The position numbers and the translations under genes are program-made. A DNA stretch of 64,000 bases from contig ML976683.1 of the NCBI GenBank assembly GCA_010015655.1, positions 540,722 through 604,721 of the forward strand, in the 5' to 3' direction. The notes below the pieces were generated by a model. It made no database searches. It was not told where the DNA came from and saw only the letters and a list, made by a program, of their open reading frames with translations. Positions within the stretch are counted from its first letter, which is position 1. Every line of letters begins with the position of its first letter. This document shows positions 12,601 to 22,034 of this stretch, piece by piece. This DNA is from Bimuria novae-zelandiae CBS 107.79. Taxonomy: Eukaryota; Ascomycota; Dothideomycetes; Pleosporales; Didymosphaeriaceae.

Positions 12601-15600
12601 CCTCTACTGTGTACTAGTTAAGGACTTCCTTTTTAAGAGCCTCTGCCTTCTCTAGGGGGTCTAATATTGTCCTGTTATTTACGATAAGAGGAGTGTCCTA
12701 GTTCTCTAGTGTAAGCTTATACTAGGTAATAATCTTAAACAGGTCCTTATTATCCTTAGTATTATTAATAACATGCCTCTAGTACTACCTCTTAGCCTGT
12801 CGGACAGTAGTCTTAAAGGCCTGTCTCTCCTCTAGTAGACTGCCAGAGTAGAGTAGCCTAGCATGTTTATAGGCCTGGTAGGTAGTTTTGCACTCCTTAG
12901 TCTACTATGGTGCAGCGCGGCCTTTCTTGCAGTCGAGCTTGCCTGCTATCTATATAGAGTGCTGTATGGTCTCTGTGAGCAGCGTGACGCATTCCTCTAG
13001 CTATGCTATATCCTGTGTTATAAGCGGGTCTAGGATGTTCTGAACACCTATTTCTACTAGCCTAGTGAATTTAGGTAGGCTTGCCTTGGGGACTCTATAG
13101 TAGTACTGTTCTAGATGCGGAGTGCCTAGTGTGGAGAGAGGGATAGAGGTTACTATTATCTTATAGTCTAAGCCGCTGTGCATGCTAGTATTAATAGTAG
13201 ACTAGGTAAATAAAATATTAGAGAAGGTAAGGTTAAGGACATAGCTAGCGTAGTATGTTAGCTACCCTAGCACACTAATATAGTCTATAGATGCGTTAGT
13301 AGCCTATTTAGCTAGCTCTACACCTCTATTAGCTATAGTAGCGGTAGGCTTAAAGGATTTATGTCTAGCGTTAAAGTCTCCTCCTATAAAGCAGAGTTAA
13401 GGGGGTATAAGATGTGTGACGTATTAGATAACGTATAGGGTATATAGCTGTCTATAGTAGTTAAGTATTGCTACTCTATTTACTACAGCCTATAGCATGT
13501 CTGGGTGGTTAAGACTCTCTCTAGCCTAGTATCGTAGGTGGCATCCTTTGCGAATGTAGGTTATCACCCTAGGGCGGGCTAAGCCTGGTGTATTAGGGCT
13601 ATCCCAGGTGCTAATAGGTGCTAGGTGTGTAAAACTAGGGTAGGTAGAAGTTCTTAAGTTAGCATATGTAAAGGGCTCTTAAACACATATAATATCTATG
13701 CCCTTCTAAAACGCTACCTCTAGTATTATAATGTGCTAGGGTAAGCTCCTGCTAATATTAGCCTAGTATACACGTAGTTGTTTACTTAACAGGCTGGGCT
13801 GTTAATACCTAGTATTAGCTAGGATATTATAAGGGTGTTCTAGTATAATAATAGCGGGTTATCGCTTATGCTGGCGTCTTCCCTCTCTAAGGTAGACGGG
13901 TTAGTATAAATAGTTAATTGTGGACGAATGCTGCTAGCAGATAGTTATTCTATATTAAGGCTCCTCTAGCCTATGGTAGCCCGCCTTGGTCTCTTTTCTC
14001 TGCCAGTAGTAGAGGAGAATATATAGAAGGTAGTAGTTATAGGAGGTGTAGCCCTGCTTTCTCCTTCTTGCCTCTAGGCAGAAAGGTGGGAAGGCACTAT
14101 CTTTAATACCTCTATAAAAGGAGCCTTAGGCTAAAGTATTGCCTGTTTAAGGGCTACTTTAACTATCCTATAGAGGTGCTGCTGTGCTATTTTGCCTGCG
14201 CGACAGATAGCCTTTAGCTTAGTCTTTATAGGCTTAGTAATATATCTATTAACCTGGCGAGGAGCTGTCGGGCAGTTAGTGTAACTAGCTAGATAAGGGC
14301 TATAATAGTTAGCACACATAGCTTTGTGGGCGTAATTGTCTCTATACTATCCTTAGTATCTATTTATGTAGTCCCCGTAGTGTGCACAGCGGGCTACTTA
14401 GGTATAGTAGGTAGCGTTGCAGTAGCCCTGGTAGCCTAGGTTATATCGCTATATAGTAGGATGCTTGTAGATTTCCTTTAAGAATTGGCTAGTGCTAAAG
14501 AGCCAGAACGAGCGGACTAGCTCCTTGTATAAAATAATTTAGGTAGTAAGGCTATGCTAATTCGCCCTATATCGTAAGGTCCTATAACTAACTAGCTACT
14601 TACTTGTTTACGAGTAGACCTCTTCCTTTACTAGCTAGGTAGTAGTTAGTAGTTCTATGCTATCTAAGGTCTAAAAAGAGCTAGGTACTCCTTATACTAC
14701 GTAGTTAGTCTAGCGTTCTAGGATTCTTACCGCGTCTCCGTCTAGCGCTCTTACTAGAAGTTCCTAGTTTTCTTAAGTTAGAAGTTGGCCCTAAATGTTC
14801 TTATTTGCTAGGGTAATCGCCTAGCCTGTGTTAATTAGTAATATAGTAGGTATATCTTTAAGGGTAAGTCTTACTATACTCTTGCATATTGCCTGCCTTA
14901 CTATAAAGGGTAAAGGTTATTACAGTCGCATTGCCGGGTTAGAGATAGCTATAAATATTTAATTATCTTTTTTTAGCTTAGCGGGCGGGTTAGGCTGGGG
15001 CCTAGTAGGGATTAGGGGTTAACTGCCACCCTTATCTAAGATCTAGGGGTCTCTAGCTACGTTCGCCTAAGAGCGGCGTCCTAACTCTTAGCTCCTAGGG
15101 TTGCTATAACTAGTGTTGCTGCTCTAGCGGGAGCTAGGGGGGGAGTTACTTAGGGAGAGCAAGATTAAAGTCTAAATAACTCTTTACTATAGCTCCTTAG
15201 TAATCTTAGCCTCTTAAGGGTTAGTGTAGCTCTCTACGTGTTAGTCTACCGCTGCTACGAAAGCCGTAGTAATAGTGTTCTATAGCTAGGCAATCTACTA
15301 AGTCTTAGTAATGTAGCGTTAGATGGTATTAGAGACGCGAGGTTTAGGAGCGCCCCTACTAGGGTTCTAGCTACTTAGAAGGGGTGCACGGTAATGCATG
15401 TCCTCCTGGGGCCGTCTTGGGGCGCGTGTATAAAGCTGCTGAGGGATTACAGGGTCTAGGGACCCTGTGTGCTAGGAGGAGGGAGACTCTACTATCCTAA
15501 CAAGCTCCTTTGCGCGTCTGCGCGGAGGGCTAGGCGGACGTTAAAGGTACTCCCAGAATCAGCGTAGTGAGCTTGTTCAGTTGCTAGGATTATTAGGGTC

Positions 15601-15605
15601 TTTAG
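9602..15605 (-). mobile_element. Near full-length Tad1/I-type LINE, heavily RIP-mutated
   Basis: Domains in minus-strand order: a Gag-like ORF1 region with CCHC-type zinc knuckles whose Cys/His codons are often changed to Tyr (~14470-14250); an AP-like endonuclease (FIGGDFNARHKS, ~13390); reverse transcriptase with GTP..SPLSLILYTLY (~11925) and GYIDDICLY (~11840); a long linker; and an RNase H domain (VTIFLDSSK ~10900, LCIDSTLVI ~10690, APRHLGIKGNKAVDRLANL ~10560). It ends in an ACCA-repeat tail at 9602. It is flanked by AGAGG on both sides (9597-9601, 15606-15610). Dozens of in-frame TAA/TAG make it inactive. The RNase H places it with Tad1/I-like LINEs. Confidence 0.85.
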
Positions 15606-16895
15606 AGAGGATATCTAACAATTGAAAAGTTGGTGTTCGGTGCTAGATATAGAGGTGATAGGCTAGTAGCCTTAAAGGCCTGGAGTATCAATGGCTGCCT
15701 CATAGTACTAACCCAGGCCTTCCAGAATAAGCTAAAGAAGTCCCTTTTAGCAATAGAGGCTATTCCTAGGCTATCTTGTAAGAAGGCTGATAGCTCGTTT
15801 GAATATGCTGTTAATAGAGGCTTAAACATGCAGACATCTAGAGGCTGCAGCGTATGGGTCGAATGTGGTGGATAGATAGCTAACAGGATCTTATTACGAT
15901 CGCAAAAGTCGATAAAATCCATAGTAACGTGAGATCCATGGCCATCGAGGATTAATAGTCGATATAATCGTCCAGCTTTTGACTTTGTGAGGCGATTAAA
16001 CACCTGTTAAAGCCATGCAAGGCCTATCTAATTATTCGTCTAGCCAGATTCTAATACGGTGATAAAGACTTGATAATGTTGAGGGTTAAGGTCCTCTATC
16101 CAACTTGATTGTATATCTGTAGAGGTGGCCTGATAGATTAGAGCTGGATCTAGGGCAGATCCGTCGGCGCATATGCAAGCGATGATCGATATCCATTCAC
16201 GGCTACCATCCTGAATAGCTTGCCTTACTGCCTTGCTCTCGTACAGAGGTCTATCAAAGATCCTCTTTGAGCGGGAGGTGATGCCGAGCAGGCAGCCTTT
16301 TTCGTCCATATTGTATATATGCTGAGTCTCGATCTGATACTGGCCAATCTTTTGCTGTAGAAGCTGAAAGTAGTCCTCATATTTGCCTAGGGAATCAGCT
16401 TTATGGCGATTGCTGTCGATGCCGGTCGTCCATCGTGATATCAAGGATTCAGGGTGGCGCCTCACAAAGCGATCAACCCATGATAAGCTAACCTCCTTTT
16501 TGGCTATAGTAGAGGCAAAGCTTTGTATCATTTGCCGTGTAGGAGGAAGGCCACGTTTAGTAAGGCCTCTAATATATCGTAGGAGCTCTGATTCTTGCTA
16601 TGGGCTGAGATTTCGACGTGTAGAGTCGGTATCTGCACGCGCCTGCGTGACGCCTTGGTGCCGGCGCGTCAATGTAGAAAGTGCAACACCATATTCTTTT
16701 GCAATTTTTCTATATGAAAAAGATGCTCCTGGCTCTTGCGATTCGATTGCTGTAATTGCTGCCTTGATTGGATCCATATTGGTGGGGATGCGGCGCGTGA
16801 AAGTTGGTACGTTGCATGGTGGGGTGTTGCATTGACTGACGTGTTGCACTGACTGCCGAGGCACGGTATTCCTCACTAAAAACGAGCTTCTCGTA

Positions 16896-17640
16896 GTGTC
16901 TGGAGCCTCCCGAGGTCCTCCGGATCCTTGCACGCCCCTCATCGCGCTCAACAACCGATTCTGCCCCTTCTCTAGAATCACGCGAACTCGTAGTCGAGCA
17001 CGATCTTCCCAATAATACCAAAAGTCACCTTCGTCGCTTCCTCCTATATGCGGAACACATCACCCTGGGTCGCCAGGCTGGTTTCCGTGTAGATCCTTGA
17101 GAACGTAGTGTCCACTTCTCAGAGTGAGGAGTAAACGTGCACAGCTCTGATGTTGGGGGGCGCCTTCGTCTTAAACTTCGGACTTTCCGATGGTCATCAT
17201 GCTGCCCATTCGGGGTTTACAAGCGGACAAGGCATACTGCAATGGAATTCCACCTTGACATGGGCTTACCGAGCGTACCGCGAGTAGTGACCCCAGCAGG
17301 CATACATGTAGCTACAGTCCTAAATCCGACGACACAGCAAGTTTGTGTCTCGGGCTTCGCGCGAGAGCGGTGCGGCGTATTTAGGATAAGCAGAGAGAGA
17401 TGCCTTAGTCAGACAGGAGCGACTGCATGTTCGGCTCATTGTCCTAAGCCAGCAAGGCAGTGAACTACTCCGAAATTGTCTAGGCCATTTGAAATGTAAT
17501 CCATACTGGAACGGTCTTGATTGCAAAACATGGAAAAACGTTGGTGAAATGTATGGAAAAAGGAACAGTGTTGACTATTAATCTACGAGGAAAGTGTACC
17601 ATGGCGACTCGACGGAAACTCGTACATGACATCCAGACTC
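16896..17640. other. Gene-free stretch between the transposon nest and the PKS remnant
   Basis: Base composition returns to normal here. A short minus-strand open piece near 17041-16993 ends KVTFGIIGKIVLDYEFA followed by a stop. It is reminiscent of the end of a medium-chain reductase, but it is too short and broken upstream to call. Nothing else coding is convincing. Confidence 0.4.
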
Positions 17641-18270
17641 CTACGGTGCAGCCAAAGGAGCAGCCGCCACAGCAGGGACCTCGGCGCTCACCGTCGCCGC
17701 GTCCTCTTTCGTGTCAGCCGCCTTTGAAGCCTCCATCTCCCCGAGCACAAAGTCTCGCATTCCCTCCAGCGTGGTGTCCTTGTTCATGAACATAAGGAAC
17801 GGCACATCGATTTTCAGGGAACTGAAAAACCAGGTCCTGAATTCTGCAGCTATGGGGAAGTTAGTGAGCTTGAACCAGTCAACTTGGGCATCTGCGAGGG
17901 AAACTTATCCAGCATACTGTCTATCCCGAACTTGATAAACGGCAGGCTGACGTCTACATCCTCATACTTGATCAGAGTGAGATTACCAAATCGCCTGCGC
18001 AAGAAGTCGAGCAGCGCCTCCTTGAGCGTCTGCCCTTCCTCAAGCGCCTGCGCGACAGGTGCAGGAAAGCCGTCGGTAGAGCTGTGGCGAAGAACATCCT
18101 CCTGGCCATCGAGGGCGCTGGAGAGAAGATTGGCACGAGGGTCGTCGAGAGTGGGGTTGGTGCCTTCGAAACCCTTCTTGCGGAGTTCCTTGAGACCCAT
18201 GGGTTCAAGACCTGTGAGAATGTGGCCAATCGCGGCGGAATCGTACAGGTGGTGGATACCCGTCATGTCG
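17641..18270 (-). pseudogene. 3' end of a highly reducing polyketide synthase (acyl carrier protein), truncated
   Basis: The minus strand reads GIHHLYDSAAIGHILTGLEP, then PVAQALEEGQTLKEALLDFL, then the carrier-protein attachment motif FGIDSML, whose Ser would carry phosphopantetheine. After a 59-nt intron (17850-17908) it continues AAEFRTWFFSSLKIDVP and ends at a stop at 17641. This is the ACP that closes a reducing type I PKS. Ketosynthase, acyltransferase and reductive domains, which would need several kb upstream, are absent: an aldo/keto reductase on the other strand begins within the same ~50 bases. The intron starts ATAAGT instead of GTAAGT, which would impair splicing. Calling it a remnant is firm; what the cluster made is unknown. 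Confidence 0.75.
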
Positions 18271-20154
18271 TTGGCGCTAAGGGCCTCGGCCTTATGGGTA
18301 AGAAATCATGTATCATGTTGTATCTGGAATGTTAGGCTCACCGTTGGAAGGATTCGCATGGCGCGCAAACCCAATCCCCACTGAGGAAGCCATCAAGGTC
18401 CTCAAAGCGGCGCTCGAAAACGGCGCGACCCTCTGGAACGGCGCTGATCTTTACGGTCCCCCCAACAACAACAGTCTTACCCTTCTTGAGAAGTACTTTG
18501 CCCAGTACCCCGAGGATGCCGACAAGGTTGTCCTTAGTATCAAGGACGCCTCCGGCAATGGCATGCAGCCTGACGGTTCACCGGAAGGTGTGCGCAAGTC
18601 GCTGGACGCCGCTATTGCTCAGCTCAATGGCCGCAAGAAGATTGACCTGTTTGAGCCGGGAAGGCAGCGCTGCCAACGAATCGAACAGGATCCGAACAAG
18701 GTGCTTGTTCGTTCGTTCGGCCCACATACAAATGTACGTACGTTCGAGACGACTCGAACAGGAGCGTCTTCGAACAGTACAACGAACGTTCGGCCGAACG
18801 TTCGTATATATACAACTTTCCTAATTAGGAAGGAGGTTGGTGTTGTGGTCGAGAAACTGGCTGCCGTCCACCAGCTAGATGTTTTGGCCGGCATCCTTCT
18901 TGACGACGTGGTTGAGGAGACGTTTGCCTTGCCAGAGGCGGGTCCATACAATAGGAAAACGAGCTCCGGACACTTTCAGCTCGCCGGGAAACTCATGCGT
19001 AGGAGCGACGGACTCCACTTTAGATGGCGAGTCATCCAAGCTCTCGAAGCTCTCCGCCATCGCCATGACAGCTGCCGTACGCGACCCGGCATGGTGATAG
19101 CTGTCAAATGCCAGCCGGGTTGACTGGGTCGACTGGGTCGACTGGGACGAGTGCGAGCGGGTAACAAATTGATCCATAACAAGATACGCTCACGGCTGAC
19201 GATGGGAAACAGTGGGAGGCACGTCGACGAGAAAACTCAGAGTTTTCTTCTCCTACAAGAACGTTGCACAAGGCCAGCAGAACAAGGTAATACTCCACCA
19301 ATTAGGACAGAATCCCCATACTAAATCGATCAAAAGTAGTCCCGAACAACCGAACAACCGAACGTTTGGCTCTAATAATGCGTTCGTTCGAAGCTCTGTT
19401 CGACCCACCATGCCTGTTCGTTCGTTCGATCCAAAACACCAGAAAACGCCGTTCGGATCGATTGTTCGGATCGAACGTTCTGTTCGTTGGCAGCGCTGCG
19501 GGAAGGATCGACCCCAACACGCCTTTGGAAGTCACGTTCAAGGTGCTCGAGGAATACGTGCAGAGCGGGAAGATTGGCGGCATTGGACTGTCCGAAGTCA
19601 AGGCTTCCACCATCCAGGCTGTTTCCAAGATCACCAAGATCGACAGCGTCGAGGTTGAGCTTTCCCTGTAAGTGGTACAAGTTACAGTTCTAGCTCCTTT
19701 CTGACACACTACTCCTAGCTTCTCTTTGGATGTGCTCGAGAATGGCGTCGCTGCTGCTACCGCTGAGCTTGGCATTCCCCTCGTAGCCTACTCGCCGTTG
19801 AGCCGTGGTTTCTTATCCGGTCAATTCAAGTCACTGGATGACATCCCCAAAGAGTCCCTCCTCCACCACTTCCCCCGATTTCAGCCCGACGTGTTCCCCC
19901 TCAACCTACAACTGGCTAAGAAGAAGGGCGTTACCGTTGCACAGCTAGCGATCGGCTGGGTGGCTGCCCAGGCTAAGAAAGCTGGTATTCCAGCCATCAT
20001 TCGCATTCCCGGCTCAACCACCGTCGCCCGCGTCGAGGAGAACTCCAAGCTAGTCGAGCTCACCGATGCCGAGTTGGCTGAGATTGAGGAAACCCTCAAG
20101 AAGCTGCCGGTCAGTGGAGGACGTTATCCAGGGTTTGTGCCAATTGAGGGTTAA
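18260..20154 (+). pseudogene. Aldo/keto reductase (pyridoxal-reductase-like), broken by a hAT insertion
   Basis: Coding pieces: VVGAKGLGLMG (to ~18295), an intron from the GTAAGA at ~18296 to ~18350, then FAWRANPIPTEEAIKVL... to 18664, an 834-bp transposon, RIDPNTPLEVTFKVLEEY... to 19667, intron 19668-19718, and SLDVLENGVAAATAELG to the stop at 20154. The order matches AKR8-type pyridoxal reductases: a WNGADLYG region with the catalytic Tyr, VVLSIK with Lys, and a C-terminal NADPH site IRIPGSTTVARVEENS. No start codon fits exon 1. Sequence just upstream belongs to the antisense PKS remnant, so the 5' end is probably lost. If the transposon were removed the frame would be intact (LFEPGRIDPNTP). 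Confidence 0.8.
18665..19498. mobile_element. 834-bp non-autonomous hAT-like element carrying gene-like sequence
   Basis: Ends are CAGCGCTGCCAACGAA and its inverse TTCGTTGGCAGCGCTG. They are flanked by an exact 8-bp duplication CGGGAAGG (18657-18664, 19499-19506), the hallmark of hAT transposition. Subterminal zones (18700-18810, 19350-19470) are packed with CGTTCG/CGAACG repeats, including a 24-bp palindrome at 18782-18805. The GC-rich centre holds a 100-codon minus-strand frame (19177-18875) unlike transposase. It contains TRLWQGKRLLNHVVKKDAG and stays open, past one TAG, for about 20 more codons. No transposase domain is present. Confidence 0.85.
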
Positions 20155-20571
20155 TAATGTCGTATGGTGTTCTAGATGGAAAAGGATAGCATGGTTAGCA
20201 TATATACGCAATGCGAAGAGTAATTTGCAGATAATACTTGCTGCCGAGTGGACACTGTACTGCTTATCCTAGGGTAACACACAGGTCTAAGACAATACCA
20301 AATAGAACTGTCTTACCCGACCTTGTACCTACACGACCGGGCAAGTGCGTCATACAGGAATTCTTCGCCTTAGTTTCACCAGACCTTGGCCACTGATTAG
20401 GCGTCTCGAGCACTGGTTACCTTTCCGCCTACGCAATAGTCACAGCAAATATCAATCCCTTCAGCATCTAATTGTTTTTATTATGAATATTAAAGTTATA
20501 GACCAAAATACTAGGGCAAAGCTACAAGTGCTTCTCGTTGTAGGACGCCAAAAAGATCGCTCACACGCCAT
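20155..20571. other. Intergenic, no feature seen
   Basis: Convergent 3' ends of the aldo/keto reductase remnant and the next minus-strand gene. AT-rich stretch near 20470-20520; nothing coding. Confidence 0.5.
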
Positions 20572-21630
20572 TCAAACCTGGAAAACATTTCTAACCTCCA
20601 CCTGCCCTCCATTATGCAGCACAACAGCGTAAGGTCCGTCCGCAATGTAGATCGTAGCCTTTCCCGTCTCAATGAAGCTGAGTTCCTGATTCTCTGCCGC
20701 TCGCCCCGACGAAATGGCCTCTTCAACAATGTAGCTCTTTCCAGGCGGCAGGACAACAGTTGCTGACAATTCAAACCCATCTGTATTAGGAGCGCGGATC
20801 TCCACGGTATGGCACGCTCCAGCAATGCTAGACACCGTGACGCCCTCCTCAATCTCCACGCGGCGACCGTCGCTTGTCCCAAGCACTAAGGTCTCACCCC
20901 GGAGGTCAGTGGAGGTGACGCGATCAATCACTAGCGCACACTCTTTGTGGAGGTAGTACTGGATTTCAACGTCGCGCGAGCTTGCGGTTTGAGCGTGGGT
21001 TGACTGGACTGCTATTGTGCTGGTGGGTGAGCTCGGAGTTAGCGTTGCTCCGTCTGCCATGTCGTTGAACGCAGCAGCGGACTTCGCTTTTTGCCCAAGA
21101 CGTATAGACGCTTCGGCGAGTAAAGCGTCCAGAACGAAGAGGGTATTCAATTTGCTAGGGTTCAAGTCCGAGCCAGAGGCCTCCTCGATCTCGGCTTCAA
21201 CGGCTTCCCTTATAGCGAGTAGCACGTTCTCATGGTATAGGAAACGGCTGAACATGCTCTCGACTAAGTCATAGTCATCCTGCGTCAAGACCGCGTTGCG
21301 TTGACATATGATCTCGTACGCCACGAGGACAGCGGCTACAGTATACGTGGCAAACGTCGCACCGTTGTCGATCCTGGGATAAGCTTCGAGTAAAGGCTTC
21401 AGGATGGTTTCTTCCCAATTAGGCTGGGCGTGGTCAATACTGCCCACGCCAGAACTAATAATCTCTGAACTGAGGGAGTTTGAGGTGATGTTCCTGATAG
21501 CGTCTCCAGGACACTTCCACTCTGCTCTGATGCCCGAACTTACAGAGCAAGCTATTCTCCGGGTACCTGACTCGTCTCCTGGCACGGAGCACTTCTTGGG
21601 AAGTTTCATTGGATTGGATGATTTGCCCAT
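20572..21630 (-). CDS. Hypothetical protein, 352 aa
   Basis: A single uninterrupted frame. The ATG at 21630 (MGKSSNPMKLPKK) is preferred to one 31 codons upstream because the extra residues look like leader sequence, but either is possible. No family was recognised. An N-terminal basic stretch is followed by two predominantly helical blocks (about residues 70-180, with LTQDDYDLVESMFSRFLYHE). A Ser/Thr-rich linker near residue 200 leads into a beta-rich C-terminal third with Val/Ile/Gly alternation, including ATVVLPPGKSYIVEE and KATIYIADGPYAVVLHNGG. No signal peptide or membrane segment is evident. The reading frame is long and normally composed despite two transposon insertions nearby, so it is probably a functioning gene. 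Confidence 0.65.
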   Translation of the reverse strand: MGKSSNPMKLPKKCSVPGDESGTRRIACSVSSGIRAEWKCPGDAIRNITSNSLSSEIISSGVGSIDHAQPNWEETILKPLLEAYPRIDNGATFATYTVAAVLVAYEIICQRNAVLTQDDYDLVESMFSRFLYHENVLLAIREAVEAEIEEASGSDLNPSKLNTLFVLDALLAEASIRLGQKAKSAAAFNDMADGATLTPSSPTSTIAVQSTHAQTASSRDVEIQYYLHKECALVIDRVTSTDLRGETLVLGTSDGRRVEIEEGVTVSSIAGACHTVEIRAPNTDGFELSATVVLPPGKSYIVEEAISSGRAAENQELSFIETGKATIYIADGPYAVVLHNGGQVEVRNVFQV

Positions 21631-22034
21631 GTTGAAATAGTTCTGTGTTTCTGTTCTTAGTTGTTTGCTGCGAGTAAGTAGGTACTGGAGAGAACTTATA
21701 TGAACATCAAGTGTTGGATGCACTACGTTCGCACAATGTCTCAGAAGTCATGAACACCAACATAATGAAACACTCAGCGCCACCTAGCGCCCAGAGTTTA
21801 TGTGCACAAATCAACAAAGAAAGTCTCATTCCACGTGGACCGATATGTACAACACCTCTTCTGTAGCTAAGCATCCTAAATTGCACACCAATTTTTCCGT
21901 TCCAACATCCAGTCTATTTCTTGTGCAGTCGTGCCGGCTTTGATTACCGTATCGCTTCAGGATGACTCATTCAACCATTTTTTGAGCTGCTCCCGGGTAC
22001 AGTGTTCGTTGCGTCACAGACGTAGGCTGGATAC

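Larger units (their letters stand above)
8480..16777 (-). pseudogene. pogo/Fot1 transposase, dead, interrupted by LINE and MITE insertions
   Basis: The minus-strand ATG at 16777 starts MDPIKAAITAIES. Stops and short frame breaks follow, but long stretches stay open (16531-16040, 16003-15602). The DDD triad is visible: IYNMDEKGCLLG, LLILDGHGSHVT and PHSTHTLQPLDVCMFKP. The frame reaches FSIVRYPL at the LINE junction. Joined across the LINE and MITE it continues YLEVILKRF and into a basic coiled-coil tail (9302 down to ~8480) containing LDWRKIDRLLKAY and KKLSRTVHSI. The in-frame rejoining supports the mapped insertion boundaries. The N-terminal half is far less damaged than the tail. Confidence 0.82.
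8398..16866 (-). mobile_element. pogo/Fot1 DNA transposon 2, split by a LINE and a small MITE
   Basis: The terminal inverted repeats start CTGTGCCTCGGCAGTCAGTG at 8398 and, on the minus strand from 16866, CCGTGCCTCGGCAGTCAGTG. They match for ~48 bp with one C/T difference and are flanked by TA (8396-8397, 16867-16868). Removing the nested LINE (9602-15605) and MITE (9303-9589) leaves an element of about 2.2 kb, normal for the family. The insertion point is a TA 25 bp from the right end of the older MITE. Confidence 0.88.
8190..16893. mobile_element. 233-bp MITE, split by a pogo element; relative of the mariner element at 3.4 kb
   Basis: The outer left end at 8190 reads CGAGGAGCTCGTTTTTAGT. 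The outer right end at 16893 reads, on the minus strand, CGAGAAGCTCGTTTTTAGT. Both are flanked by TA (8188-8189, 16894-16895). Only 8190-8397 and 16869-16893 belong to it, about 233 bp in total; everything between is later insertion. Its ends closely resemble those of the mariner-type element at 3363-5118 (CGAAGGAGCTCGTTTTTA), so it is probably a deletion derivative mobilised by that family. The two mismatches between its ends are A/G, as expected from C-to-T mutation. Confidence 0.75.
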
